Notes: generated by a model not told the origin, from the letters alone. A stretch of 64,000 nucleotides of DNA from Haloferula helveola (GCF_037076345.1 NZ_AP024702.1:2542001-2606000); one strand, 5' to 3'; counted from the stretch's first letter, positions 8,632 through 18,984 are shown. Made by a program: numbers and translations.

Positions 8632-9048
8632 CGTGTCCGGGAGACTCGGGCCCGATTCCGGTTTTCGGCGGGACTTCGCTGAAAACCGTAATGCGGGCCG
8701 TTGAAGGGGGGCTCCGCCATCTTGCGGGGTCCGGAAAGAGGGGAATGAGGCAGGCAGTCGACGTCTGAACTACTAGCGCCCCCGTAGCCGAAGGGGCTGT
8801 GCGGGGTGTGAACGGCACTTCCGGGTCGCGTTGAGTTTTCAGACCTCAGAGAACGTTGGCGCAATTTTGCAAAAATATGGCACTTAGAAGAACGTTAGAT
8901 CGGTTTTCTGCACAAAAATGAAACTTCAGACAAAGATGACACAACCGTGGGAGCAGTGGCGGGCGTGTCTTCTTTCGTGGAGAGGCAGGGTCATCGCGGC
9001 GAATAGCCGCCCTCCTTGCCCACCTTGAACCAATAAAAACCAAATCAA
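8632..9048. promoter_or_regulatory. Upstream region of the discoidin-repeat gene
   Basis: No gene is supported in these 417 nt. The first half holds only a weak hairpin (GCCCC…GGGGC near 8778-8797). The second half, about 8840-8945, is clearly AT-rich compared with its surroundings and contains the direct repeat AGAACGTT twice (near 8850 and 8888) plus the A/T segments TTTTGCAAAAATAT and CACAAAAATG. These are plausible regulatory sequences for the gene at 9049, but no clear -35/-10 pair stands out. Confidence 0.35.
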
Positions 9049-12000
9049 ATGAACGCGAAAGACCCGCGCTTCTCGCCAGTCGGCGCTCTTGGACTGGCCC
9101 TGGCCGTGACGGCCGCTCCGCTCTACGCGGCACTGGAAGAAACCTATCGCTACTACCGCTTCACCACCGACGCGACCCGTGGTGCGACCTTCGTTCAGAT
9201 GGCCGAGTTCGAACTCTACTATCAGGGAGTTCTCCAGACAGGCGCCACCGTCACCAATGTGGGGGGGAACAGCCCCGGTGCAGCCGAGGAGGAAGACAAG
9301 CTGAATGATGGCGACACGGGAACCAAGTGGCTGGACTTCAACACCCAGCCTTTTATTTACGACTTCGGCGTGCCGACGCTGACGGACGGGTATCGCTTTG
9401 CCACCGCGAACGATTCCCCGGAGCGGGACCCGGTGGCGTGGACCCTCGAGGGAAGTAGCGACGGAGTGACTTGGAACTTCATCGATTCCAAGGTCGCCTA
9501 CGACACGACGACCGACCGTTACACCTTCACTCCCGAGTTTCCGCTCGATCCGCCGCCCGGGCCGCCGACTGTCGTGTCCTTCGGCGCTTCCCCGCAGATC
9601 ACGACCGATGGCAGCACGCTGGACTTCGGCTGGACGGTGGCGGATGCCGATGCCGTGGAGATCGACAATGGCGTCGGCTTCGTCACGCCGGAGGACGGCG
9701 GAACCACGGCGGTGGATCCCGACGACAGTGCCGACGCCCAGTACACGCTTTACGCGGACAACACGCTGGGGACCGACTTCGAGACCTTCAACGTCCGCTC
9801 CGTTCCGCAGACCACGAGGACGTTCCGCTACGTCCGCTTCACTCCGATCCGGCTCAGGGAGGCCCTCCCGGGAATCGGCGGTGCGAACAGCATCCAGGTC
9901 ACCGAGTTCGACTTCTTCAACGGAGGAGTTGAGGTCGTTCCCACCGGTGCGATCAACCCGGCCGGCAACACACCGGGCGCCGAGGGCGTCGGGAACCTGA
10001 TCGACGGCGACTACACGAACAAGTGGCTCGACTTCAACAAGTCGTATGTCGTCTTCGACTTCGGAGCCTCCGTTACGATCGACTCGTATCGCTACACGAC
10101 CGGCAACGATGCGGTCGAAAGGGATCCGGTCGCATGGTTGCTCGAGGGCAGCGATGACCAGTTCGATTGGACGGTCATCGATCGGATCGACTTCTTCATC
10201 GGGGATGCGCAGACGCCCTTCAACTACATCCCGACCAACAGCCGGCAGGTGGACACCCAGGTGTTTCCGTTGCCTTCGGTCATCGCGGTTCCGGATCCGG
10301 TGATCCAATCCTTCTCCGGCAGTCCGCAAATCGTGGCGAACGGCACTTCGCTCGACCTCGCCTATGACACCCTCTACGCCGACACCCTCACGATCGACAA
10401 CGGAGTCGGGATCGTACCGCCGGATACCGGCACCGCGCCGGTGATTCCTCCGGCTGACTCGGACACCTACTATGTGCTGGACGCCGAGAACGGGAACATC
10501 GCAGGCAGCGCCAGCGCCAGCACGCTTGTCCGCTCGATTGCCCAGGGCGAGGCGACGTATCGCTACGTCCGCTACACGCCGGTCCGTCTCGCCGAAAGCG
10601 TGCCCGGATTCGGAGCCGCCCCCGGCGTGCAGATGTCCGAGTTCGAGTTCGCCAATGACGGCGTCGATATCGACATGTCCACCGTCACGGTTACCAACCC
10701 GGGCGGCGACACCATCGTGTCCGAGGGCCCGGAATTCCTCGTCGACTCGAGCACGGCCACCAAGTGGTACGACAAGAACCGTCAGCCGATCATTTTCGAC
10801 TTCGGCTCGCCGGTCACCTTCGATGCCTACTCGTGGTCCACGGCGAACGATGGACCCGAGCGCGACCCGGTCGCATGGCGTCTCGAGGGAAGCAGCGACG
10901 GATCCAGCTGGACCATGATCGACAATGTCGACAAGGACCTCTTCGACCCCGCGTACGACGTTTACTTCTACGCCGGTCTTCCGCGGCTGACGGCCCTTCC
11001 CGACATTCCGCTGCCCCAGCCTTCCGCGATCATCCCGCACATCGATCTCTTCACCGGTGACAGCCCGGTGCTTCTCGATGGCGAGAGCGCGGTGCTGACC
11101 TGGAACGTGCTTGGTGCGACGAGCGTCGAAATCGATCAGGGCATCGGAACGGTCGGCGCCTCCGGGCAGCTTGAAGTGATGCCGGCGGTATCAACGACCT
11201 ACACGCTCACCGCCACCACGGCAGCGGGTTTCGTGACGATGACGTTCACCATCGATCCGGGAACTTCGACGATCACCGAGATCAACTACCCGGACTTCGA
11301 TCTGGCGGGCGACGAGCTCGCGCTGCTGGGCGATGCTTCCATTCTCAACGACTTCCTCAGCGTGCCCGAGCCCGGAGATGCGGACCGGCTCCGTCTGACG
11401 CCCAACTTCGGGGATGCCAACGGCACGGCATGGTTCCGGCGCCGCGTGGACCTCTCGACAGGATTCGTCACCAACTTCGGGATGCACTTCCTCGGCGTCA
11501 ACGGCGCGGACGGCATCTCGTTCATGGTTCAGAACGATCCGACGGGTACCGGGGCTGCGCCGGCGGTTGGGGAAGCAGGTCTCGACGCGAACTCCCTCAA
11601 CTTCTCGTTCGACAGCTATCAGAACGCGGGCCAGCCCAGCGCGGCGGTCTTCCAGGTCCGTGCCGGTACGACCGTCCTGGCCGAGGTCGACCTTGCGGCT
11701 GTTCCGGGCATCACGCTGCGGGGATCGGCGAACGATCTGTCGAGTGATGACTTCAGCGTCACACCCTACAACGTCGAGATCCGCTACTTCCCCGGGAACC
11801 TCGACGTGTCGTTCGATGGAGTGACCATCGTCGAGGATCTCGATGTCGACCTATCGACCATCGGGGCGGTCAACGGTACCGGAACGGCGTTTGTCGGCTT
11901 CGGGTCGAGAACCGGCGGAGTCTCCGAGAACCATGACATCACCAGCTGGGTGCTGACGGAGGGTCCGCCTCCGGTCGAACTCGAGCTGCTCGACTTCGTG

Positions 12001-12225
12001 TTCGACTTCGATGCGACTCCGAATCCGACCGTGACGCTGACGTGGGCCTCGGATCCGACGCTGACCTATGCGATCCAGTCGAGTTCCGACCTTGAGATCT
12101 GGGGCGATGTGGAAACCGGAATCGCAGGTGAACCCGGCACGGATCAGACCAGCCGGACGATCGAACTCGTGAGCCCGCCCGACAGCCTCTTCTTCCAGAT
12201 CAGCGAGGAAACGCCGGTTCCCTGA
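9049..12225 (+). CDS. Secreted protein with three discoidin-like/Ig-like units and an L-type lectin-like domain
   Basis: 1058 residues with an N-terminal signal peptide (1-28, ending APLYA). Three homologous units follow, each starting with a 'TYRYVRFTP' strand and containing a 'KW.DFN/KN…FDFG…Y…ND…ERDPVAW.LEGS.DG..W' core: about 32-160, 259-390 and 502-640. They look like F5/8-type (discoidin) carbohydrate-binding modules. Between them lie Ig-like linkers with SP-I-G-S…IDNGVG motifs (about 176-250, 419-497, 664-740). Residues 743-960 resemble an L-type (legume-like) lectin sandwich (WFRRRVDLSTGF…GADGISFMVQ). A C-terminal segment (975-1058; TYAIQSSSDLEIW) is a common verrucomicrobial tail. 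No catalytic domain is seen, so a surface adhesin or polysaccharide-binding role is inferred. The leader is A/C-rich (AACCAATAAAAACC) without a Shine-Dalgarno. An intrinsic terminator follows. Confidence 0.88.
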   Translation: MNAKDPRFSPVGALGLALAVTAAPLYAALEETYRYYRFTTDATRGATFVQMAEFELYYQGVLQTGATVTNVGGNSPGAAEEEDKLNDGDTGTKWLDFNTQPFIYDFGVPTLTDGYRFATANDSPERDPVAWTLEGSSDGVTWNFIDSKVAYDTTTDRYTFTPEFPLDPPPGPPTVVSFGASPQITTDGSTLDFGWTVADADAVEIDNGVGFVTPEDGGTTAVDPDDSADAQYTLYADNTLGTDFETFNVRSVPQTTRTFRYVRFTPIRLREALPGIGGANSIQVTEFDFFNGGVEVVPTGAINPAGNTPGAEGVGNLIDGDYTNKWLDFNKSYVVFDFGASVTIDSYRYTTGNDAVERDPVAWLLEGSDDQFDWTVIDRIDFFIGDAQTPFNYIPTNSRQVDTQVFPLPSVIAVPDPVIQSFSGSPQIVANGTSLDLAYDTLYADTLTIDNGVGIVPPDTGTAPVIPPADSDTYYVLDAENGNIAGSASASTLVRSIAQGEATYRYVRYTPVRLAESVPGFGAAPGVQMSEFEFANDGVDIDMSTVTVTNPGGDTIVSEGPEFLVDSSTATKWYDKNRQPIIFDFGSPVTFDAYSWSTANDGPERDPVAWRLEGSSDGSSWTMIDNVDKDLFDPAYDVYFYAGLPRLTALPDIPLPQPSAIIPHIDLFTGDSPVLLDGESAVLTWNVLGATSVEIDQGIGTVGASGQLEVMPAVSTTYTLTATTAAGFVTMTFTIDPGTSTITEINYPDFDLAGDELALLGDASILNDFLSVPEPGDADRLRLTPNFGDANGTAWFRRRVDLSTGFVTNFGMHFLGVNGADGISFMVQNDPTGTGAAPAVGEAGLDANSLNFSFDSYQNAGQPSAAVFQVRAGTTVLAEVDLAAVPGITLRGSANDLSSDDFSVTPYNVEIRYFPGNLDVSFDGVTIVEDLDVDLSTIGAVNGTGTAFVGFGSRTGGVSENHDITSWVLTEGPPPVELELLDFVFDFDATPNPTVTLTWASDPTLTYAIQSSSDLEIWGDVETGIAGEPGTDQTSRTIELVSPPDSLFFQISEETPVP

Positions 12226-12270
12226 CGACGGGTCGGACATCCGACCCCTCGAGGGCTCCGTATCATCATC

Positions 12271-12304
12271 GGGGACTGCCGCATGGCCGGCAGTCCCCCT
12301 TTTC
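12271..12304 (+). terminator. Intrinsic terminator of the discoidin-repeat gene
   Basis: The 11-bp stem GGGGACTGCCG/CGGCAGTCCCC (12271-12281 with 12288-12298) with a 6-nt loop is followed by CTTTT. It ends just before the convergent gene's stop at 12307. Confidence 0.88.
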
Positions 12305-12306
12305 GT

Positions 12307-15300
12307 TCAACGCTGCGGCACCGGTGCCTGCAGTACGGTGGCGCCGTGATCCTCGCTCATCACGAGGATGCTGAAGTTTGAGGCATCGGCAATGTCGGTA
12401 GTACTAACACTGGCGTAGTCGAACTTTCCGCGCAGGTCGGTGTAGCCGTCCTTGTAGAACTTCGGCCCCGATCCGGTCATCGCGTAGACCTTGACGTAGA
12501 CCTTCGGCAAGGCGCGGCCGTCGGCATCGTGGCGGACCGTCAGGATCCCGAAGTTCTCGCTGACCGCGGTGTCCAGCTCGTTGGCGTAGACGGCTTGCGA
12601 GCGCTTCTTGTCACCGCCGACCACTTCGATCAGGACGTTCTTCGCCTGATATTCCTTCGGCAGCTTGAAGCGGTGCTCCTTGCCGCCTTCGGGCAGTTGC
12701 ACCCGCTCGGTCTTGTTCGGGCGCACGACCGAGAAGCCGCCGCTGTCGCTGGAAACGAACGGGTTGGTGCTGAAGAGGAACTCGAGGTCCATCTCGTGGT
12801 AGTTGACCGTGACTTCGGTGAGGTTGGCGAAGTTGAGCGCGACCTCGTTGTTCTCCACCTTCAGCTGGAGCGTCGACTCGCGTGCGGCGAGTTCCTCCTG
12901 TTGCTGGTTGCGGTTCTCGTCATCGACGACCGCCGGGCCCTTGCCGGCGATCTCGTCGGCCTGAGCAATCACCGCGGTGAAGCGCTCGCGCCAGCGGTCG
13001 ACCGGATGGTCGGCGTAGCGTTTGGCGATGGTCCGGGCCGCGGCCGGCTGGGCGCGATAGAAGGCGGCGTAGGCCTTGAAGTAGTCGAGCTGGATGCGCG
13101 TCGGCAGGGCCTTCGCGTTGACTTTGTCGAGCCATGCCATCGCTTCCGACGCGCGGTCCTGCAGGAACAGGTAGTAGGTGGCGCTGAGCATGTCCTCGTC
13201 ATCCAGCGTCGCCTTCTGGGAGAGGATGTTCATGAAGCCCTGATACTGGCCGAGGATCGCGGAGTTGAGGATCTTGCGGTTCGCTCCGACGACGTGGGCG
13301 CGGTTGTTGACCAGCGGCTTGTATTCGAGGTGCTGGTAGGCGCGGCGCTGGATCGGGTCGATGGTGATCAGCTCGCTGGCGAGATAGACACCGCAGCGGT
13401 CGAGGAAGCCTTTCTGCATCAGCAGGTATTCCCGCACCGCCGGGGCGTGGTTATGGTGGATGCCGTAGCTGAAGAGCGTGGCGTCGTAGGTGCCACGCAG
13501 GTCGAGCGCGACGAGGGCCTTCTTCATGAAGTCCGCGCTCTCCCGGAAGCGCCACGCGATCTTGGCGAGCTCGATGGCGTGGAGGTTCTGCTTGGACAGG
13601 TAGTCCAGAACCTGCGCCTCGGTGCCCCACTGGCTGATGTAGGCCCATGAGGTTTCGTCCACCTTGGTCGGTTCGTCGACGACGTTGAACTCGAAGGCGT
13701 CGGCATTCGCGACCACTTCGGTGGCCTTGGATGCGTGCGCCGGATAGCACGGATAGCGGCCGGCGGCGGGGAAGTAGAAGAACACCTCGAGCCGCTGGGT
13801 CGTGTAGGGTTCGAGCGCGAGGCGATGGGTGGCGGTCGCGCGGTGGCCGAGGACCGGAATGGCGCCCTTGGGAATCTGCACCAGCAGGTCGAGCTTGCGG
13901 CGCGAGCTGGTCGGGTTGGTGACGACCGTCTGGCCGCCGTAGACCACGCTGGTGATGAACTCGTCATTGACGAACTTGTCGACCTTCTCGCCGTCCTCGA
14001 CGCGGAAGCGGTCGTCGTTGCGGAAGTAGCTCTGGCTGATCAGCAACGGCTGCGCTTGCTTGGCCATTTCGGCCTCCCGGATCTCACGATGGAACGCAAT
14101 CGCCCGTCCGCCGGCCTTGAAGGTGAGCTGCGCACCGTCGATCTCGGTTTTGTTCTCGCCGGGCTTGAAGGGAAGGTCGAGCACCGCGAGGGCGAGCATC
14201 GCCTCATGGAACGAGCGTGCCGCTTCGCCGAGATGGCGCGAGCCGAAGCCGGCCTTGCCGTCGTGCGTGGCGAAATCGAGCCAGAACTTGTTCTCGGTGA
14301 TCAGCTCGTAGGTGTGCCGATCGATCGGAAGGTGGTAGTAGTTGTTCTCCGCCCATTCCTTGGTCGTCTCGATCTTCCGGTAGAGGGCTTCGGGCGGAGC
14401 GAAGAAGTCCATGCCCGCGAACGCGTCGTCCGCGTCCTTGCCGGCGTTCTTCTTGTAGTCCCGGAGGGCCTTCGTGACCGACTTGTCCGCGGCGCGCTCG
14501 GCCATGTCCTGCTTCTCGCTGAGCTCGCGCTTCATTTCCTCTAGCTCCTCCTCTGGGGCTTCGTTGCTCCATGCCGCCCCCACGTTGTTGCCGGCCTTCC
14601 GTCCCAGGCTTTGCCGGAGCCGCGCCATACTTTCGGGCGCCGGAGCCTCGGCGGCTGGCGCCATCTCGTCCATGATCTGACCGGCCAGCTGCAGCCGGGC
14701 CCGGTCGACCGCGCCATGGCGGCCACCGCTCATGCCGAACGACGAAAGGGCCGACTCGAAAAGGAAGGTGTCGCGTGTCGGGTCCGGCGGTCGCAGCGAG
14801 AGCCGGTCGCCGATGTCGCGACGGATGCCGTCGATCCGCTTCGGCGCCCGCCGGGAGAGCAGGATCCGCTCCGGCACGTTGAGCCGCGCATATTCGAAGG
14901 GCTTGAGGTAGTCGTCGAGTTTCCGCTCGAGCAGGTAGTCGTCGAGGAACGTCCGGTCCTTCTTGTTCGCGAGGTAGGGAAGAATGACCGTCTTGAAGAA
15001 CTCGGGGTCGTTGCGGGAAAGGAAGAAGCTCAGTTCGTGGCTGGCGTACTTCGAATACTTCTCGCTCTTCTGCTCGGGCGTCAGACTCGGCCAATTGAGG
15101 ATGAACTCGAACTCGCGCAGGGTCGGATCTTCGCGCACCGCCAGCAGGTAGCGATAAGCCGCGCCGAGGTGATCGAAGACCTCGAAACGGGCGGTGAGCA
15201 GGTCGGGGATGACGAGCTCGTCGCCTTCCTTGAGAAGGGTCACGGAGTCCTGTTCGGTGAAGTGCTTCTGCGGATCGAGCGCGTTGATGAGCCGCAGGTC

Positions 15301-18300
15301 GCGGATCTTCGTTTCGCGGTCGGGCAGGGCGACCTGCTCGCATGAGGCGCCTTCGGGATCGATGACCAGCACCTGCACGTACTGACGGTCACGCAGGGCA
15401 TCGAGCTCAATGCGGACCATGCCGTTTTCGTCGGGCTGAAGGTTCAGGAGAGCGAGCGGCGCCTCCGCAAGGAAGTCGACCGTGCGCGGGCTGCCGCCTG
15501 CTCCGCCGCCGGCTTGGCCTTTCTCCTTGGCGGCGAAGCCTCCTGCTGCCGCATCGCCCGGGGCGGCGCGGTTGTAGGCTTCACCGTCGGCGAGCGTCTC
15601 TGTTCCCGCTTCGGTGTCGCGGATCGCCCATGGGTTGAGGAGGATCTCCGGGCGCTCGAGCAGGTTGCCCGGGAACTTCTCCTGATAGCGTCGTTCGAGG
15701 ATGTAGCGGAACTCGTCGCCAATGGTGCGGCCGCTGACGTAGAGGTTCGGCAACCATCCGGGGCGTCCGCCGTAGAGGCCGCTGCGGGGAGCGGATCCGA
15801 GAGATGCGTAGGCGTCGTGGTCCGGCAGGAAGCGGGTGGCGAGAACGTGGACGCGGGTCAGCTTGTCGGGGTTCGCCACCTTGATCGACAGCGCGTCCTT
15901 GCCGGTCTCCAGCGACGCGATGTGTGCCGGCGGGCGGTTTCTGAGCTGCAGCGTCCGGGCAGGGCTGAAGACATGGCCGAGGGCCTGTTCGCCTGAGGCG
16001 ACCTGCAGCATGACCGATTGCCCGCTCCGCTTGAGCAGCAGACGGTAGTCGCCCGGGCTCAGCTTGTCGGCGACGAGGAATCCGTCTTTCAGTTTCAGTT
16101 CATCGAACGCATCGGCGGTGATCCCGGTCGGAGATACGGCAAATAGCGCGACCTGTTCGCGTTCAAGCTTGCCGAAGTAAGGAACCCGGACCGGGGCGCC
16201 TGCTACGACATGCATCGTACCCGGGTGGGTGCGGCTTGCGGCATCCATCCGCCATGACCGGCGGTGGCCGCCCGGAGCTTCGGTGTCGATGGAAAGGATG
16301 CCGTCGAGGGCGCCGAGCTCGATCCCGCCGGCGGCGTCGGTGCGCAGCGTGAAGCTGCGGGTGTTGGTGAATCCACGGCGACGGACGTGCACGTTGACGT
16401 TTTGTCCCGCACGCGGCTCACCGGTGCGGCCGAGCAGTTCCAGCACGTAGCCGCCGTCGATCTTGCTCAGGTAGAGGTCGTCGATGCGTTCGGTCCGGAG
16501 CTGGTTGTTGACTTCGAACACCGCGGCGTCGCTGAGCTCAAGATCCGCGCCGCCCTGGCTCGCCACCTTGACCTTGGCGGCGAGCCGGACCTCCAAACGC
16601 GCCAGCCGGTCCGGAACGCGCATCTCGTGCACCGCCTCGCGGTCGGTCGAGATCTTGAAGTCGGGGATGGTGGTGGTGCTGGTGACCCCGTCGAGGTCGG
16701 TCGAAACGAGGATCAACCGCACCGCATCGAGGCGCTTCAGAGTGATTGGCTCTCCGGCCACGGTCAGATTCGGCCGCACCACGACCTTGGCCATGCCGTT
16801 GGCCCGCAGTGCTTCGCGATCGACGAACACGCCGGCGTGCAGCGCGTAGTTTTCCGAGGGGTGCCCGAAGCTGGCGAGCGACGCGAAGCCGGTGCCGTCC
16901 TCGACGACCGCCGAGCGGCTTCCCGGATCGGTGGAGAAGGGAACGAGCGCGCGGCCCTTGTCGTCGCACTCGAAGCGTCGTCCGCCGAACCACACGGCAC
17001 CTTCCGGAACCGCCTGCAGCGCCTCGTCGAGCACGGTGACCACCACGCCCGCACCCGCGATGCGGTTCAGCGTTTGCAACCCGCCCTTGCGGATGACCGC
17101 GCGGCTGCTCTTGCCGCCGCCGATGAATTCGACTACCCAGATGCCCCGGCGCTTGCCGATCTGCGGGAAGTCGAAATCACGCTCGATGCGGCGCGCCGGC
17201 GGATCGTCGAACTTCAGCGTCTGCTCGTGGTTCGCGATCAGCCCGTCCAACTCGAGGTCGGTGCTGACCTCGCGCCCGTGCTCGAGGTAGTAGCTCAGCG
17301 GATTGACCTCGAAGACCTTGATGATGAGCTGCGGCACGTTTTTGACGTGGAGTTTCAGCTTCACCGGGTCCTCGACGCCGAACTGCATCGCGTTGGCCGC
17401 CGGATCGCCACCCTTGGCCACCGCCTTCCAGTGGGCGGAGTCGAACTCGATGTCGACGCGGTCCTTGAGCGCCTGGAACTGCGCCGGGCTCATCATCGAG
17501 GCCCAGCGCTCCGGATCGCCGATGCCGTTGACGATCTTGGTCTCGGCCATCACGCCCTTGAGCCAGCTTTCGGAAAGGTAGGGTGCCCACGGTTTGAAAT
17601 CGTTGGCGTCCTTGAGGAAGTGCAGCAGGTACTTGCGAATCAGCGGCTCGTCGCCCCCGATCGGCGGCATGCCGGTGACCGAGCTGAAGTCGCGGTTGCA
17701 GTCGGCCGCATGCTTCCACAGCTCCTTGTTGTCGCGCTGCCATTCGGAGCGGATGCAGGGCGAGTTGCGCGGCAGCTTCACATATTCCATCAGCCGGTTG
17801 CGGTCGTAAACGCCGCGCGACAGGTCATGGACCAGACGTTGATAAAGGAGGTGGGCCTTCAGCGAGTTGAAGACAGGGTCGAGCGGCTCGACGAAGTTCC
17901 ATGCGGCATCAAGGTAGGCTTCGCGGGCGTCCGGGTCGGCCGCCGGGTTGACATCAGCGCCGGGCTGAAGCTTCACCAGGCGGGTGTGGACGTAGGGCTC
18001 GTTGCGCAGCAGCTCCGGCCGGAGACGTGCGAGCTCTTCCAACTGCGCCAGCGTCAGTTCACGGTGGATCCGGAACTCACCGAAGCCTCGGCTTTCCTTC
18101 GCGGCGAGGTCGGTCGCGATCAAGGCCACCAACCCGGGGAGGTCGGGCAGGGTCGCGCGGGCCAGCAAGTCGCGGCGCTCCTGGGTGCTCAGTTTCCGCC
18201 CGCTCTTGAGCAGTTGGAAAAACGCATCCTCGGTGAGCGGGCTGAGGGTATCGGTGGAGGCGAGCGCGTCGGCGAGGAACCGGTCCCATGCGATCTGCCC

Positions 18301-18720
18301 TTGGTCGAGTTCGCTCGGGTGCTTCACCGCCTTGGCCTTGCCTTCCTGCTGGTGGTTGAACTGGAGGCCGAGTTCCCGACGCAGGTATTCCAGCGACCCT
18401 TTGGGGTCCTTCGAGTAATCGATCAGCGCCTGACGGTTCAGGATCATCTTGCGCCGGGCCGAATTGCGGAAGCGCTTGTCCCACTGCGCCAGAATCTCAC
18501 CCAGCTCCTTCGCCTGCCCGGTATTCTGGAAATGGAGCGCGTGGTAGTAATAGTAATCCTCGGTTCCGGGGATCAGCTGGGCCAGCGCCGCCTCGCGGTC
18601 GACGGCCAAGGCGAAGTCCTCGACGTAGCCGATTTCCTGCTGGGCAAGCGCGGTCGGTAAGGCGAGCGCGGTGACGAGCCCGAGGGCCAGGCGGCGTGGG
18701 TGGAACGATGCGTGTTTCAT
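12307..18720 (-). CDS. Giant exported protein with macroglobulin-like features
   Basis: 2137 residues with a signal peptide (1-26, ending LPTALA-QQ). I do not recognise a named family with certainty. The central part contains beta-rich segments resembling the MG domains of bacterial alpha-2-macroglobulins: a 'PNLTVAGEPITLKRLDAVRL' strand, and 'DDLYLSKIDGGYVLELLGRTGEPRAGQNVNVHVRRRGF' read across two strands. A low-complexity linker rich in Gly/Ala (KEKGQAGGGAGG) and a charged helical stretch (EEELEEMKRELSEKQ) separate these from a helical C-terminal half with repeat-like character. The last about 250 residues are again beta-rich. The thioester motif of true A2Ms (CGEQ) is absent. The start at 18720 gives a proper signal peptide; the in-frame start at 18771 does not. 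The leader is CCCCGAACCCACC-ATG. Neighbours give no functional clue. Alternatives are a periplasmic scaffold or protease-trap-like protein. Confidence 0.6.
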   Translation of the reverse strand: MKHASFHPRRLALGLVTALALPTALAQQEIGYVEDFALAVDREAALAQLIPGTEDYYYYHALHFQNTGQAKELGEILAQWDKRFRNSARRKMILNRQALIDYSKDPKGSLEYLRRELGLQFNHQQEGKAKAVKHPSELDQGQIAWDRFLADALASTDTLSPLTEDAFFQLLKSGRKLSTQERRDLLARATLPDLPGLVALIATDLAAKESRGFGEFRIHRELTLAQLEELARLRPELLRNEPYVHTRLVKLQPGADVNPAADPDAREAYLDAAWNFVEPLDPVFNSLKAHLLYQRLVHDLSRGVYDRNRLMEYVKLPRNSPCIRSEWQRDNKELWKHAADCNRDFSSVTGMPPIGGDEPLIRKYLLHFLKDANDFKPWAPYLSESWLKGVMAETKIVNGIGDPERWASMMSPAQFQALKDRVDIEFDSAHWKAVAKGGDPAANAMQFGVEDPVKLKLHVKNVPQLIIKVFEVNPLSYYLEHGREVSTDLELDGLIANHEQTLKFDDPPARRIERDFDFPQIGKRRGIWVVEFIGGGKSSRAVIRKGGLQTLNRIAGAGVVVTVLDEALQAVPEGAVWFGGRRFECDDKGRALVPFSTDPGSRSAVVEDGTGFASLASFGHPSENYALHAGVFVDREALRANGMAKVVVRPNLTVAGEPITLKRLDAVRLILVSTDLDGVTSTTTIPDFKISTDREAVHEMRVPDRLARLEVRLAAKVKVASQGGADLELSDAAVFEVNNQLRTERIDDLYLSKIDGGYVLELLGRTGEPRAGQNVNVHVRRRGFTNTRSFTLRTDAAGGIELGALDGILSIDTEAPGGHRRSWRMDAASRTHPGTMHVVAGAPVRVPYFGKLEREQVALFAVSPTGITADAFDELKLKDGFLVADKLSPGDYRLLLKRSGQSVMLQVASGEQALGHVFSPARTLQLRNRPPAHIASLETGKDALSIKVANPDKLTRVHVLATRFLPDHDAYASLGSAPRSGLYGGRPGWLPNLYVSGRTIGDEFRYILERRYQEKFPGNLLERPEILLNPWAIRDTEAGTETLADGEAYNRAAPGDAAAGGFAAKEKGQAGGGAGGSPRTVDFLAEAPLALLNLQPDENGMVRIELDALRDRQYVQVLVIDPEGASCEQVALPDRETKIRDLRLINALDPQKHFTEQDSVTLLKEGDELVIPDLLTARFEVFDHLGAAYRYLLAVREDPTLREFEFILNWPSLTPEQKSEKYSKYASHELSFFLSRNDPEFFKTVILPYLANKKDRTFLDDYLLERKLDDYLKPFEYARLNVPERILLSRRAPKRIDGIRRDIGDRLSLRPPDPTRDTFLFESALSSFGMSGGRHGAVDRARLQLAGQIMDEMAPAAEAPAPESMARLRQSLGRKAGNNVGAAWSNEAPEEELEEMKRELSEKQDMAERAADKSVTKALRDYKKNAGKDADDAFAGMDFFAPPEALYRKIETTKEWAENNYYHLPIDRHTYELITENKFWLDFATHDGKAGFGSRHLGEAARSFHEAMLALAVLDLPFKPGENKTEIDGAQLTFKAGGRAIAFHREIREAEMAKQAQPLLISQSYFRNDDRFRVEDGEKVDKFVNDEFITSVVYGGQTVVTNPTSSRRKLDLLVQIPKGAIPVLGHRATATHRLALEPYTTQRLEVFFYFPAAGRYPCYPAHASKATEVVANADAFEFNVVDEPTKVDETSWAYISQWGTEAQVLDYLSKQNLHAIELAKIAWRFRESADFMKKALVALDLRGTYDATLFSYGIHHNHAPAVREYLLMQKGFLDRCGVYLASELITIDPIQRRAYQHLEYKPLVNNRAHVVGANRKILNSAILGQYQGFMNILSQKATLDDEDMLSATYYLFLQDRASEAMAWLDKVNAKALPTRIQLDYFKAYAAFYRAQPAAARTIAKRYADHPVDRWRERFTAVIAQADEIAGKGPAVVDDENRNQQQEELAARESTLQLKVENNEVALNFANLTEVTVNYHEMDLEFLFSTNPFVSSDSGGFSVVRPNKTERVQLPEGGKEHRFKLPKEYQAKNVLIEVVGGDKKRSQAVYANELDTAVSENFGILTVRHDADGRALPKVYVKVYAMTGSGPKFYKDGYTDLRGKFDYASVSTTDIADASNFSILVMSEDHGATVLQAPVPQR

Positions 18721-18984
18721 GGTGGGTTCGGGGTGAGATGCGAGTGGGAGGTCAGCGTGGAATCCGGGCACGCCGGGTCATGAGGGGATCCTGAGAATAG
18801 AACCGCAACCGGGCGGTTTCTTGGAAGAAATTCCCGATCGACGTTCCGGTGATGGCATTTCGGCAGGGCGGCTGGACTCCACCTCTCCGATGATCCGGGT
18901 TTTTCGACGCAAATCGGCACAGGTCCACAGAGGGCCTTTGCGGGCAATGCGCCGGTTTGTGACACCTGTTTTGCCAAAAACTCT

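Noticed and set aside
8690..8800. Possible riboswitch or small RNA upstream of the gene at 9049
   Set aside because: Only one weak GC hairpin could be drawn and no known aptamer consensus was recognised.
8926..11040. Minus-strand open frame of about 700 codons opposite the discoidin-repeat gene
   Set aside because: Repetitive Val/Asp/Gly-rich shadow of the repeat-coding strand; the plus-strand frame has a signal peptide and coherent domains.
15331..15351. 'CEQ' in the giant protein as a possible A2M thioester
   Set aside because: The thioester needs CGEQ; here it reads ASCEQVA with no Gly, so a functional thioester is unlikely.
16264..18660. Plus-strand open frame of about 800 codons opposite the giant exported protein
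   Set aside because: Composition is that of a complement frame, with no recognisable domain or start context; the minus-strand gene is continuous with a signal peptide.
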